From assembly GCA_963921425.1 (NCBI GenBank), contig OY992840.1, positions 14,362,621 to 14,426,620 of the forward strand: a stretch of DNA of 64,000 nt, given 5' to 3'. This document shows positions 1-12,565 of the stretch, one piece after another. This DNA is from Dryas octopetala (Eukaryota > Streptophyta > Magnoliopsida > Rosales > Rosaceae). Made by a program: the position numbers and the translations under genes. Position 1 is the first letter of the stretch. The number at the start of each line of letters is the position of its first letter. The notes under the pieces were generated by a model, which was not told the origin of the DNA, did not search any database, and saw nothing but the letters and a program-made list of their open reading frames with translations.

Positions 1-32
1 CTCTAATAGAGATGAGACTTATTTATATTAAT

Positions 33-365
33 TGAAGAAATTTAGGTATTCATCTCAAAACTAATTGGCAATAGAAGGAATAGCTCAAACCCTTACAAGC
101 CACTAGTAAAGTCCTTACATTTTCAATGTGCGATTTCTCTCAACACGCCCCCGCACGTGTAGCGTCATTTAAGCCTAACACGTGAACAATTTATATTGGG
201 TGAGACCTTACACGCAGATAACCAAGCTCTAATACCAAGAAGAAATCTAGGCATTCATCCCAAAACCAATTGGTCATGAAAGGAGTGACTCAAACTCTTA
301 TAAGCTATTATGGAAGGTTATACTTTTTCAATGTGAGATAACACTCCTAATTCTCACACTAATAG
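33..365 (-). mobile_element. TRIM-like miniature LTR retroelement
   Basis: Two direct repeats of about 110-125 bp (roughly 33-150 and 238-365) flank a central block of about 85 bp. Both share the phrases AGAAAT.TAGG.ATTCATC, CAAAAC.AATTGG and TTTTTCAATGTG. Immediately left of the right-hand repeat is GCTCTAATACCA; its complement, TGGTATTAGAGC, matches the plant initiator-Met tRNA primer site with one mismatch. That places the primer site next to a repeat in minus orientation, as expected for a terminal-repeat retrotransposon in miniature. There is no coding capacity. Outer ends and target-site duplication were not resolved. Confidence 0.55.
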
Positions 366-779
366 ATTAGAAGATTGGACATATTTATTAGAGATATGAT
401 TCACAATCTAAACAGTAAATGTGTATGCTTGTGTATATGTAGCATTACTCCTACATTGATAGAAAGTCACCAACATAAGAAATTAACTATTGAGGATTCA
501 GAATTTTTTGCTCTTGGGTGAAATGAAAGAGCTCTTTTTAGAGATATGAGACATCATTTACTTTTTCTTGGCTCTTGATGTGAAGAATTTGGAATAATTC
601 TGGTGGCACGTACCAATCACTGTCAATGAACTTGAGTTAGTCAGCCTCATCAGATTGTCATCCATATTACAACAAGTTTAGGTCAAATTGCACCACAAAT
701 TAAGGATTGCTTCAAGTATCCATCATATCCATATACATTGTCAACTTTTCATGCATGTTATATCACGTGGACTCCACTG

Positions 780-780
<1 letters not shown>

Positions 781-816
<36 letters not shown>
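781..816. repeat. (TA)n(TG)n microsatellite
   Basis: A short TA run passes directly into about 13 TG units. A simple compound dinucleotide repeat in intergenic DNA. Confidence 0.95.
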
Positions 817-818
<2 letters not shown>

Positions 819-1666
819 CTAAGCACTTCAATTGGTAGTTGCATTCCCTGGTGACTCTCCTTTTTAAGAAGTTAGGGGAATTGAGTTCTCAACATCTGAT
901 TCAGATTACACCAGTAATGGGTAGGCACAAGTTGATCCAATCATTCTTGGTAATTAATCACCCTATAAATAATGCATGCATGGATATATTTGCACGTTTT
1001 GTCATTACCATGAAGTTTAGTTTTAAACGCCAAATTAGGTTTGGCTCTTTATGAAAGGCAAAGAAATGGATCGCAAATTAATTTGGTTATCACTACATTT
1101 TTCGAACACCTTAGCTGATTATATTATATATGTAACATTTGAAATGTAAATTAACAGTTAAACATAATAATAATTGATGTAAATCAACTTCAATTACCAC
1201 TTAACATGGTCAGCTAATAAGCCTAATATGATTAGAAAATGCAATTCCTCTAACATACACTTTGTTGATGTTGTTACTTGGAGTGTACATAAAGTTAATC
1301 GTACGGCAGGGGAGCTAAGGTCATTTTCAACATAAGCATGCCTGAGTTTAAGTAGGTTCCCATGGGCCATGGCCATGCTTGACCCTACCATATATGACTC
1401 TGTCTCTGCGTGAATGAGGTGAGGATGATGCTGTAACCCACTACTTCAATTCCTTTAAAAGCCTGAAGCCTTTTAGTTCCTTCGAGTATAAAAGGTTACT
1501 ATCTTCTACTAGTGCTTTTTTGGTTGTTTGTTCTTTTTTCGTTTTTGCTAAAGATTCTTATGCTGTTTTTTGGTCAACTTGTTTAACATGCTTGAATTAC
1601 AAAAAGGTTTTAGGCTGTGGCAGTGGCAACTTATAGCCACAATTAACCTGTACAAACATAGAATCA

Positions 1667-1756
1667 ATGCATAACATGTCAAATTGTCTGATAATAGAGC
1701 TTCAAACAGATGCATAACATGTCAAATTGTCTGATAATACATAGAGCTTCAAACAG
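1667..1756. repeat. Tandem duplication of about 43 bp
   Basis: The segment ATGCATAACATGTC through AGAGCTTCAAACAG occurs twice in a row (from 1667 and from 1710). The second copy carries an extra ACAT before AGAGCTTC. No function is evident. Confidence 0.85.
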
Positions 1757-2086
1757 AACTTCCTTGTAAAACTTCATTAATTGAAAAGTTTTGACTGAAG
1801 CCCTCACAATACTAAATTAGCAGTAGCCAGTAGGCATCGATTGATCAATAGAAAAGTTAGCCATTGATAATGTAGAGTACACCTGGTTTTTCCTTGCAAT
1901 TGATGAGAAATAAATCCAAATGCCACACCTGAGTTCTATGGCTACCAACTAACATGGTCTCTGTACTACTGAAATAGAAAAAATGGACAACTCTTAGTCC
2001 GTAAGGACAAATTGGGTTGTTGTACAGTTTTCACAAAATTTATGGGACAGGCAATACAGTTTTCCCCAAAAAGGGATATTAATAAA

Positions 2087-5000
2087 TTAGCTAAGTGATG
2101 CCCAATCAGGATATGGGCATTCATAAACCCATCCAGGTCCGGAATATCGAACACAGTGTAGCCACAAAGCCTCTTCATGAACATCATATCTGGAATTATA
2201 ATGGCATTAATAGAATGGTAGTTGGAAACAGTCAATTTCAGATTATACAATTAGCAATGAATATGCATCAAAGACTACTCATGCAGATTGCAGACTATGG
2301 ATGAAGAAAAAAAATATCATACCCTTTTGGAGCCAAATTCGGACAATTTGTGCACATGGGATCAATGCTGAAATCCTCACTGGAATCTTCATGTTCAGTG
2401 GATGAATTTTCACAAAAACCAGATTCCAGAGAGTGGCCTGAATTTGCAGCAGCTCTATCAGCACTCATCCCTTCGGTTGAACGAGCATTAACATGTTTGG
2501 ACAAGTAAAGCAGGTCATTGGCTATTGGATGGCCTGTATATTGCAAATGGACACGTATCTACATCACAGAGAAAATAAAGTGAGTGAACTTAAGCGTTAG
2601 TAAAATAGGAATATAAAACTTATTCCGCCCAAACAAATTTTCCTAAGTATCTGACCTAGAAGGGGAGATCATTGATGTTTTAGCTATCCAAAACAATAAA
2701 ATTGCGGAGCTAGGTCTGTAGAAGATATGGGAAATGCAGACAACAAAATGAAAGGCAGAATCATAAAGAAAAGAAGCATAGCAAAAGGAGGTCCACTTAA
2801 ATCAATCGAAAATGAAAAATTACCAGAGGGAACCAAAAAGAAAACAACTGGTGCAGGCTAAGGAAATATTCGATATTCTGAACCACATAATTAGCTAAGA
2901 AAATATTCTTTACTAAAAGCAATGAAAAGGCGGTGTTACATTGCCCACATAATCGGTGCATTTACTTACTTGATGAGTCCGGCCAGTGACTGGTTCACAC
3001 AAGACAAGGCTATGAATTCCATCAGTACTTATTCTAGTAAACTTTGTGCAAGCAGTCTTCCCCTTTATGGGAGTATCACCACAAGAGTCACCATCCTGCA
3101 TAAACAACAAAAGGTTATCCTTCATACTTTTCAGTATATAATTCAAAAGATCATTGTAGGATACCAGTTAACAATGGGTAATAACCCATGGCAAGAAGTT
3201 TCAGACAAGCATACTAGAATGGCAAAGAGCACCAACAACAAGCACAAAGAGGGCTACAAAAACAACTAAAAGATCACATAGTTTAAGTAGCAACTGGTAG
3301 CATCATTCACAAGAAAACCCACCTCTGCTGTGCTCCTCTGTTCTCGAGCATTATGATTTATGTTAGCATCTACAACTTGCTGGGAGAGAAAAAAAATAAA
3401 CAATCTGTCAATCCTAAGAAGAAGAGCATCCCTTTTAATATCCAGCTTTAAAAAAAGTAAACCTCCTGCTCAGGGAATTCCCCAGTGACTCTTGCAATGT
3501 ACTGTTTATGGATCATCCCTCCCTCAATCTGCAACAATTGCATTTTACTTTAAAATTAAGACCAAAATAAATTCTTATCTCCAAACACATGAAAAGCACA
3601 CAATGTAAAATAAAGTCACCAAAACAGAACTCTTGATATCCACAAATACAGTGAAACGAGAATTTCATTTTTCTTTTCAGAAAAGATACGTAGGAAAAGA
3701 GTGTTTTAGAATGATAGATTTGAGAAGTGCAACCAATACCATTTTTTAGGCAATCCTGAACATTATACAATGTATCCAAGAATTTATTGTTGTCTTCTAG
3801 TTATTATGTTCAAGATTCAACGAGCCGTATGGCAAGAGATGAATAATTATGCAAACATCATCAGTCAAATAATTGGGCAAAAACAAGCTTATCTACACAA
3901 GTAATCATACGTAAAAGATGCATGAGTATACTTTATATGATTATACCCAACATGTAAGACACAAGAAAACTAAAGAGATGAGTATGCTTTTATCTAGCAT
4001 GTAACACACAACCAAAGAGATAAAAGTGTACCCTATATCACATGCAGGGAAACATAAAAGCCCAGTAATGCATGTAGCTTCAGGTTTATATCAAATTGTA
4101 ATCTGTTGCCACAATAATGTTCCATAGTCATGATGCTGACTTTTTCAGGAAAAATCAACATATATATATTTGTGTACTTGAGATCATATAATCACTAAGT
4201 TTAAGCCTTACCTGTTGCCTAAAAAAGTCAGCTTTTGAAGCATTTCTGGCCAAGATTAGGAGTCCTGAGACAAGGCGATCTAGTCGATGAATTGCTGCCA
4301 TCATCATGTCAAGGAAAGGGTAATGAAGTAATAACTCAAAATAGCTAAGAGATTAAATAAAATATGAAGACACATTAAACTTCCAGCAAAGAAACTGGCA
4401 TTATGTAAATTTGAACTATATGCTTCCAGAAGTATTTTGTTAGAAACTTTGGATACGAAATAGAGGTGCCAAGCCATGCTCTGCCTCAAGAATACCAACA
4501 ACGGTGTTCTTACGATATTGACCACATGGATGCACCTAAATAACAGTAGAAACTCACAGGTATAAGGCACTGTAATCGTATTGTGGGAGACGAGGAAAAT
4601 GTTTCCTCCCCTGCTAGGCACTTTATGTCATAAATTCTACTCACCGGAACAGATGCAGGTTTACAAACGGTAACCACATCTGGTTCTTCATTGAGAATTT
4701 TTACATCCCAAGTCATCACCGGCGGTTCATGCCTACAACCCATTTTACATCAATTCATAGCTCAATAACTTTGAAATACAGAATTGAATAAACTACACAA
4801 CTAAGAAAAGGGCATATGGAAAAAGAACACAAATTCAAAAAAGACTACAAGAAACCTACAAAGTACAAACCTGTGCACGAAGTGGCTTATCTTTTCTGAC
4901 GTTTTCACAATGTGGGAAACCGGCACAATTTGTCCATCAACTTGTATCCTCCCAGATTTTACTGCACCAACCTACAATGCATATAGCAAGTACAACTCTT

Positions 5001-5488
5001 ACTAATCATATACGCAAAACTTGAAGTGATTCTCACTAAAAAAACATATAATTGAAATGTAAAGCAAATGTAAATCAACTAAACAAGAACATGAAAAATC
5101 CTACATAGTAATCATAAGGCCGCCCTTTAAACTCTTCGGCGAACAAGTCGACGATGGTCTTCCCCGCCCAGCGATTCTTCACCTACATCCCAGCAGCACA
5201 TAAAATTAGGGTTTAGAGTTTAATTACAGTGAACTACAATCAAAGTTAAAGAAGCAGCTCTCACGTGACAGATGAACTCGAAGTAGTACGGTCTGACGTG
5301 GCGCCTCCCTGCACAATTTCCCGCCCAAAATATTTGTTCATTTTTTTTGTCACCATTTTTGCAAAAATCGAACAATTAGGGACGAAGTAGAAGTTACCGT
5401 CGCGAAAGATGTAATCTTGACGTTGAGGTGGGTTGGCCGGAGTTTGCCACACGATCGCCATGCCCTTCTCTTCCTTTTTCCTCTTCAT
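2087..5488 (-). CDS. RluA-family RNA pseudouridine synthase (plant RNA pseudouridine synthase 7 type)
   Basis: Twelve exons were placed by GT/AG borders and phase: 5398-5488, 5265-5308, 5105-5182, 4871-4971, 4645-4732, 4457-4535, 4212-4294, 3463-3528, 3323-3379, 2970-3095, 2323-2558 and 2087-2189, giving 383 aa. The enzyme would isomerise uridine to pseudouridine in an RNA substrate. An S4-like RNA-binding segment (KSGRIQVDGQIV, about residue 75) precedes the catalytic domain. The RluA signature HRLDRLVSG has its catalytic Asp near residue 166. Later come [22 protein letters not shown] and a C-terminal SEDFSIDPMCTNC segment with paired cysteines. Length and content match Arabidopsis At5g51140. 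No plastid or mitochondrial presequence is obvious. The start at 5488 is the first in-frame Met; a second Met lies nine codons on. An insertion of low complexity follows LLYLSKHV. The yeast TruD-type PUS7 is a different family, so no symbol is given. Confidence 0.93.
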
Positions 5489-5911
5489 TTTTCGGCTTTA
5501 TTTCGGTTTCGGATCAAATTTCCCCATTTTGCAAGTGAAGCAGAAGCTGCAGAACCCTAGATTCTAGACACCAAACGACGTCGTTTCGAGCCACCGCTAT
5601 TAGAAATTAATTATATCGCCATCATTTTCAACGTTTGATCGAAACGACACCGTTTCGGAGACGGTTTAGCTTTGGCAACACCTTTTCTTCTTCTTCTTCT
5701 TCAGCTCACCAACAACAAGCACCAACCTCCAACCTCCATAGAAGAAAAAAAAAAAAAAAAAAAGGAGAAGATGAACTTCCGAATTGCTTAGTCTGATCGT
5801 CAACACAAAACGAAAAGGTTCTGCTTCAGGAGTCGAAGAGTGACGCGTGGAAGTGATCGATTGGTGGAGTGGATCAGTGGAGGTGAAAAGTCAAAAGCTT
5901 GAGGGAGAGAG
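5489..5911. promoter_or_regulatory. Divergent promoter between the pseudouridine synthase and MUB genes
   Basis: The two start codons are 423 bp apart on opposite strands, so this interval must hold both promoters and 5' leaders. It carries a perfect 14-bp palindrome, AAACGACGTCGTTT (5573-5586, GACGTC core). A spaced palindrome follows: CGAAACG, four bases, CGTTTCG (5640-5657). There is also a CTT-rich leader tract (about 5688-5702), a poly-A run (about 5744-5763) and an AACCCTA telo-box-like motif near 5553. No clear TATA box is seen. Confidence 0.7.
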
Positions 5912-7164
5912 ATGCCGGAGGAGGATTCGGTAGACATAAAGTTCAGGCTTTACGATGGGTCCGATATTGGGCCGTTCAGCTACTCGTCGGCCTCCACCGT
6001 CGATATGCTCAAGCAGAGGGTCGTCTCCGATTGGCCCAAAGGTTTGGCTTGCCCGCTTGTTGTTGCTCAACACTTTCTTTATATGCGATTCTCTTTTATT
6101 TTGTTATTTTAATTATATTTGTTTCAATAATCTTTGCTATTGTGCTTGGCAATTTAATTGGATTTGCAAGTCGATTTCAGTTTTGGGCATTCAGAATTTC
6201 AGTAACAAATTTGTTATCTAGAATTCTAGACTCTTTTTTTTTTTCAAGTAGTTTTGATTTTCTGAAGTTGCCCTTTTTGATTCTTTTGTAGGCAAAACAA
6301 TGGTACCCAAGACAGCAAGTGAAGTGAAACTGATGAGTTTTGGAAAAATTTTGGAGAACAACAAGACAGTGGGTCAGTGTAGATTGCCTTTTGGTGATGC
6401 TGCTGGGGAAGTTATTATAATGCATGTTGTTGTACAGCCAGCTATAGCAAAAGCCAAAACAGGTAATATTTCCATTATGATCTGAATCTGGGAAATATTT
6501 CATTACTTGTGAAGACTACTTGATCTTGTGGTGGCTTCAGAGTTCAATTTGGTGTCTATGAATGAACTCAATTCTGTTATGTGATATGCTTCTAGACATT
6601 GTGATACCCTTTTGTTAGATGGAAATTTATAGGCTAACTGGATCTAGTTTGAGAAATGTGGGATTCTTTATGCTGTCTATATCCCTGGAGAAGTGAATTG
6701 TAAAATCCTCTTAAAAAGATATTAGAGCAGATTCAAGGTAGCCATTTTGCAGCCCAAAATCCATAAAAGATAGCCATTTTGCTTATGGCCTTATTTATGT
6801 CTTTCCTTAGGAAGAACATTTAATGTCCACAAGAATGGAGGGATACATATGTTACTCGTAGCCATGCTTGTTGGTTGCTCCCAACTTGTTCTTTTTGATT
6901 CGTATTTTACTCAGTTGGAAAATCATTGTTGATGTTGTATAGTCACTCCAAAAGCTAAAACCCGAACTTTAATAATCTAAAGAGTATAAGTAATAAACTA
7001 ATTTGGAACATTTTGTTGGCATTGCTAAGTTTTTTGTTTTTGCATTCCTCTAATGATTTTCCAAGCATATTGGTTGCTGAAAAGCTTTTCTTGGTTTTTC
7101 CTGAACAGAAAAGAAGATTGATGATTTGCCCCGGAAAGTTGTCTGCTCGTGTTCCATATTGTGA
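5912..7164 (+). CDS. MUB: Membrane-anchored ubiquitin-fold protein (MUB)
   Basis: Three exons, 5912-6041, 6292-6462 and 7109-7164, give 118 aa, the usual size of the family. The N-terminal 95 residues form a ubiquitin-like fold (VDIKFRLYDGSDIGPF, then TVDMLKQRVVSDWPKGK and LMSFGKILENNKTVGQCR). The C-terminus ends CSCSIL: a CaaX box with terminal Leu, which in this family predicts geranylgeranylation, with an upstream Cys available for acylation. The protein should therefore sit on the cytosolic face of the plasma membrane, where MUBs dock particular E2 ubiquitin-conjugating enzymes. It is transcribed away from the pseudouridine synthase gene and convergently with the aminomutase gene. The ATG was chosen because MPEEDSVDIKF is the typical MUB beginning. 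Which MUB paralogue it is cannot be settled here. Confidence 0.93.
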
Positions 7165-7959
7165 AAGAAACTCTTTGAGTTGGGATTTGGTGACCTGGTT
7201 ATTAATGCTTATACATTTGTTCTTGTTATTGCAGCATCAATGTGTACACTTGATGCGTATACAGAAAACCATGTTGGTGGTGATGTTAATAGTTGCAAGG
7301 CTTTGTCTTCCACCATCACAGATTGCTTGCTTGTCTAGTTTCCCCTTGTTTCTTACCGTTCCCCTGTCTTGTCCTAAAGATTGTTTGAATGGTTGTAGCA
7401 GTAATGCAAAGTTGTATAGACCTTATTAATGCAAAGATCCACATTTAAGCAACAAGGAGAAATGTTGTGTTTGTGTTGGATTTTCTCCGATTGGGTTTGT
7501 TATATGAGCGGTAGCAAGGACAATAGTGTAAAATTACTGGATTAAGTTTCCCACAATGGAATAGGATTAGGATCAACCATCACGTATGCATTTCTGGATC
7601 ACCAATTTTACTAATATTTTAAGAAATAGTGCATTAAAATGGAGTTGTAATAATCTTGACAGGGTACCTTAGGCCACATAACCATGTGTTTAGGTAGGGA
7701 TTGGAAATGCAGAGACAGAGACAGTGTAGAAACCAGTAGAGAACAAATAAATTCCGAGATTATATACTAGTTTATGATCAGATACTACACTCAACATTTG
7801 CTAAAATACAAGTTGTTCAAATAACAAAGACTTCCTGAGGGGAGATGAGCAACAACACAACTCTCTCAACTACAAATTTGGCAATCCTGCACCGGGGGAA
7901 AAATAAAGAAAACAAAATGTGAAGAAAAAGACAAGGGTACAGAGAAACAACTGATTATT
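7165..7959. other. Convergent 3' intergenic region (MUB / aminomutase)
   Basis: Holds the 3' untranslated regions of two converging genes. A 138-codon open frame covering the MUB last exon (7013-7429) is a frame shadow. No other gene or element is visible. Confidence 0.6.
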
Positions 7960-10706
7960 CTAAATCTGCCTAAAAACTTTTTCTGCGGCAGCTATCGTAT
8001 TTTGGATGTCTTCAGGTGTATGTGCCAAGCTTGTAAACCCAGCCTCAAACTGTGAGGGAGCAAAGTATACACCTTCCTCCAGCATTCCTCTATAAAACCT
8101 TCCAAACTTTGCAGTGTCACTCTTTTTTGCATCGTCAAAGTTGTAAACAGGCCCTTCAGTGAAGAAAAAGCCAAACATCCCGCTTATATACCCACCACAT
8201 ATTGCATGCCCAGTCCTCTTCCCAGCATCTATGATACCCTGAATGAGTTCACTCGTAATCTTATCCAGGTGTTCATAACTTCCTGGCTCCTTCAACCTCT
8301 TAAGGGTGTGAATCCCGGCAGTCATTGCTAATGGATTCCCACTTAAGGTCCCGGCCTGGTACATTGGTCCGGCTGGTGCCACCATTTCCATAATCTCCCT
8401 CCTTCCACCATATGCACCAACTGGCAGACCACCACCAATGATCTTCCCAAGTGTAGTTAAATCGGGAGTAATGCCAAAATACTCCTGTGCACCACCATAA
8501 GACAAACGGAATCCAGTCATCACTTCATCAAAAATGAGGAGAGCACCATGTTCTTTGGTAATTTTGCGTATACCATTAAGGAAATCAGATTTAGGAGTAA
8601 TGAAGCCAGAGTTCCCAACGACAGGTTCAAGAATGATTGCAGCAATTTCTCCTTTGTTAGTTTCAAAGAGAGCTTCCACAGCTGGTAAGTCATTGTAGGG
8701 GGCTGTTAGAGTATCAATAGTGGCTGCTTTAGGAACACCTGGTGAGTCTGGGAGTCCTAATGTGGCAACTCCACTACCAGCCTTGACGAGGAATGGATCG
8801 GCATGGCCATGGTAACAGCCCTCAAACTTAATGATCTTCCCTCGGCCAGTGTATGCACGGGCCAGGCGAAGAACACCCATACATGCTTCTGTGCCGGAGT
8901 TGACAAATCGAACCATTTCTATGCTTGGAACAGCTGATATCACCATTTCTGCCAGAACATTCTCTAGAAGACAAGGTGCACCAAAGCTTGTTCCTTTCTT
9001 CATCGTTTCAGCAAGAGCTGCAAGTACCTGAAAGTAAGTGCCAATCCAAGATAATTGAGTATATAATATAACAAATATTTATGCTGCTAAAAGAGAGGCT
9101 TCCAAGTCAAACAGCAAACAAATGAAGGTTCCACCAACAGTGGTGGTTTGTTCAGTGGATTGACTAGGTAAAGCTTAACAGTCACATTGCTCCTCTGTTT
9201 TCCTTTTCTCCTTTTCTATTTTCTTCCAGAAAAAGGATTTCTTTTGAGACCATTTAAAACAAAGAATTTATTTCACCCTAAAAAACCAATAAAACTCACG
9301 CTCATCTATTCCTTCTCGTTTTAACCTTTTTTTCTGAAAGAAACTTTTGTTTTGGAGTTATGAATACTTTTTTTTTTTTCTTTTGCATAGTGTTCAATAA
9401 GATTTGAAGTAAGACCTACTCCAACCATATCATACCCATTTACCACTTGAGCTAAATCCCAGGTGGTAGACTCCTTATTATTGGCTCCCTTTAATTAGAA
9501 TGAGGGTGCAACTATCATTGTCCTATAATATGCAACTTCTTCAGGATGAATGCATATGCAGTATTGGAAACTATAATATATATATATATATATATCAGTG
9601 AAAAAATATATTCAGAGGCAGAACCAAAAGATCTAATATGCTAAACAAAACCTATCCTCCAGAACAAGCACAAAAACAATGTGAACTAATCATAGAATCA
9701 AGACTTTCAACAGAAGCAAAACATTTCAATATATATTGAAATGCATAATAGATTACAAGAAGAGAGAATAGAACCTTATCATCTGCATGCCCGATTATTG
9801 CAGGTCCCCAAGAACCCACATAGTCAATGTACTCATTGCCATCTATGTCCCACATGTGAGAGCCCTTGACAGAATCAACCACAACAGGTTGTCCACCAAC
9901 AGATTTAAAAGCACGTACAGGGGAATTCACACCTCCAGGCATCAACTCCTACAACAGTTCTCATGTGAGTAAGCAATAACAGTTTTTGAAACAATTTTCA
10001 TTATTCAACATCAAATACAGAAAAGGTTAAAATGACACATAAGAAGAATGATAATCAGAAGTTGCAAAGAAGACTACAAGTACATTTCCAAGAACAAATA
10101 TGAACTATAAAGCAATAGTGACACTAAAAGAGAGACATGCCAGAGAAAGGGTGCAAAAACCAATTATAATTATCAGCAACTCATGTTGACCATTTGAGTT
10201 TGGACCCAAGTTCCCCTAACAAACGTTTGACTTTCATTGCAAGCGATCAGACCCTTAGACAAGCTGTAATTTAAGAACCCAAATTCAAATTCCACCGTTC
10301 GTTAAACATCATCAAGATTAAAGCTTCAGCTGCCGCATCAAATACACTCCTGTGTGATCTCAAAACCCAGAAATTCCAATATTTCCAAGACAAACCCACA
10401 TCTTCAAATCAGCTAAAATTCACCATTGCAAACCAATCCCAAGTTCCCATCTTCCTGCCTCACTTTCTCATACTCAAACCGGAAAAGACAATATATTGGG
10501 TAAAATAGTAATTGTACCTTAGCGGCATTGAACGCCTCCTCGGATTTTTCAAGAGTGAAACTCTTCTTCTTCTGGTCGAGGGAGACAGCCATTTTGATAG
10601 TGCAAAAACGTCGAGACGATCGTGAAAATTGTGAAATGGGTCTCTGAGAAAGCTGTGGAGTTGAACATGAAAGCCCAACAGCTACCCCAGAAATTGTGTT
10701 AGCCAT
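7960..10706 (-). CDS. GSA: Glutamate-1-semialdehyde 2,1-aminomutase, chloroplast precursor
   Basis: Three exons, 10518-10706, 9775-9948 and 7960-9027, give 476 aa, normal for plant GSA. The PLP enzyme converts glutamate-1-semialdehyde to 5-aminolevulinate, the committed precursor of chlorophyll and haem, in the plastid stroma. The first 40 or so residues are rich in Ser, Thr and Arg with few acids, as in a transit peptide. Mature-protein motifs follow: [44 protein letters not shown], and [17 protein letters not shown] with the PLP-binding Lys near residue 316. The start at 10706 (MANTISG) was preferred over an upstream in-frame Met at 10835, because the extra 43 residues look like translated 5' leader. 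It is convergent with the MUB gene. No defect is seen. Confidence 0.96.
9574..9596. repeat. (AT)n microsatellite in an aminomutase intron
   Basis: About eleven TA units inside the second intron of the aminomutase gene (between exons 9775-9948 and 7960-9027). Confidence 0.9.
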
Positions 10707-12565
10707 TTTCGCTCTCAATCTCTGTGTGTCTCTCTCTCTTGGTCGTGTGCTCTTTCGATCAAGAAGATAAGTGTAAGAGTAAAGAACTAAAGACCACGAC
10801 CTTAGACTACGGATTGCATAGGAGATGCAAGCCATGCGGGCCGGGTCGGATGTTGTTGAAAGTCAACTTTATTTGGGCCAGTCTGAGCCGCCTGACGTGG
10901 CCCCAACCCAACTGCAACTATTTCAGTGCCATTAGTTGGGTTAGGTGTAGAATTGGAGATAAATGTCATGTAAAGTCCAAGTCCAAAAAGTAAATAATTC
11001 ATAAATGAATACTCAAATGAAAAAGTAATAAAGTTAGTTTTTTATTTAGTTTTATATGAAGATTAAATATACTCCTAAGAATATATTCTTTTTTGGAATA
11101 TAAGCACTCAAATACTATTTGTACTTTTAACTTTTTTTTCTCAATCTATATGGTACATAATATGCACACCATATTATTTACATGGCATTCTTAAATGACA
11201 CAATATTTTTAAGTTGAATGAAAGTCCTCTAGTTTATTGTATTTGATAACAAATCTAAAGATTAATGCAAAAACATTTCATTCTTGATGTATGGGTTTGA
11301 TGAAGGACGACCCTTTTGGGGTATATCACTTTCACATGGAGCATGAATTACTTTCCCATCGTTGAACTTACCAAATATTGAAAGAAATTAATTTTACATT
11401 CTTTAGCCTCAATTCCGCAAGACAAATAGGGCCTTAATTTGTAGTGTAATTTCAAAATTGGAATCCTTTCATTTTCTAAATCACCCTGTAAAGGTTATCA
11501 ATGCAAAAAAATCAACAAAATCAAAAATGGTATAGTAACTAAATTGTTAATAAATAAATAGACTCTGAATTTAATTATTTCTAAACTGTTCATTTATTTG
11601 ATAACATTTTAATGAAAAAATAATTTTTAATTTAGTTGATTTCTTTGCGAAGATGATCTTTATGAAAACTCTAGAAGAACGATTTTCATCATAAAATTAC
11701 ACTGAACTGTGAATTAGGAGCAACAAAAGAAAAGGTATATGGAGAACGTTAAAAAGAGAAAGTGGCTGCATTTCTCTTCCTGAAAGCCAAAATCAAAGCC
11801 ACAGAAGGACTCACATGCAATTTGATGAGGTGGTTCCAAATTTGTATTATGTAGTTGTAATATTAATTTTTTATGCAGAAAAAAGATTCTATTCCCGAAT
11901 CCCAAAAAAGAGAAGAATAGAAAATGAAAATCCTATGGGTAAGTAGTACATCTCGATTCCTTAGTAGTTGATGAAGAGCAACTGTAAATATGAGAATGAA
12001 TATAACTAAGAACGCTCTTTAAAAGGCCATGTGATATCATGTCCAAAAACAAAAGACAAGCAGATGGGTGTCAGAAGTAAAATCTCTTTGCCACATTTTT
12101 CTCAGAATTCAGAAACATTTTAACAAAAGGAACATTCCTCTAATCACAGTTTCAATCCCGCATATATCTCCCACACAGTAATGGAGTAAAACAATCCTTT
12201 ACTATATAGTATATAACTATATACACACAGGCCCAAAAGAAGTCAAAACTCATTGTCCAGGCCCAGTCAACCCTCTCTTCTCTGTCAGTCACCACCATGA
12301 CACACCATGCACGCAAGTCTTCAGCAAGCTGAACTGAACCTTCCCCCACTCCGATCCACCAGACCCAAAAGACCATTTTGAATTAAGTATACAAAACTCT
12401 AAACCCATCAAACCCCAAAAAGGGATTTAGCCATCAAAGGACATAAAGCAAAAGCAGAACCACAAAACAGGCACAATGCATGGGTGATGAGTGGTTTATA
12501 TAATTGTGGTTTTGTCAATGTCATGTAGTGTGTTATTCTAAATCTAGCTAATAAGGTGATTGTTG
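10707..12565. other. Intergenic region between GSA and the TPD1-like gene
   Basis: The first 150 bp contain a CT-rich leader and likely the GSA promoter. The rest is AT-rich with no supportable reading frame. Around 11590-11700 is a fragment (AATTTAGTTGATTTCTTTGC and neighbours) resembling the interior of the fold-back elements at 30.8 and 43.4 kb. The last few hundred bases are probably the 3' untranslated region of the downstream minus-strand gene. Confidence 0.5.

Larger units (their letters stand above)
366..2086. other. Intergenic DNA and 3' flank of the pseudouridine synthase gene
   Basis: No supportable gene. It holds a TG microsatellite, a 43-bp tandem duplication and AT-rich DNA. 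A TATAAAA-like motif near 1489 has no open reading frame behind it. The part just below 2087 is probably the 3' untranslated region of the minus-strand gene. Confidence 0.6.

Noticed and set aside
9652..9945. Separate short GSA-like gene
   Set aside because: It is GSA exon 2 read through into the following intron; the donor at 9773-9774 explains it.
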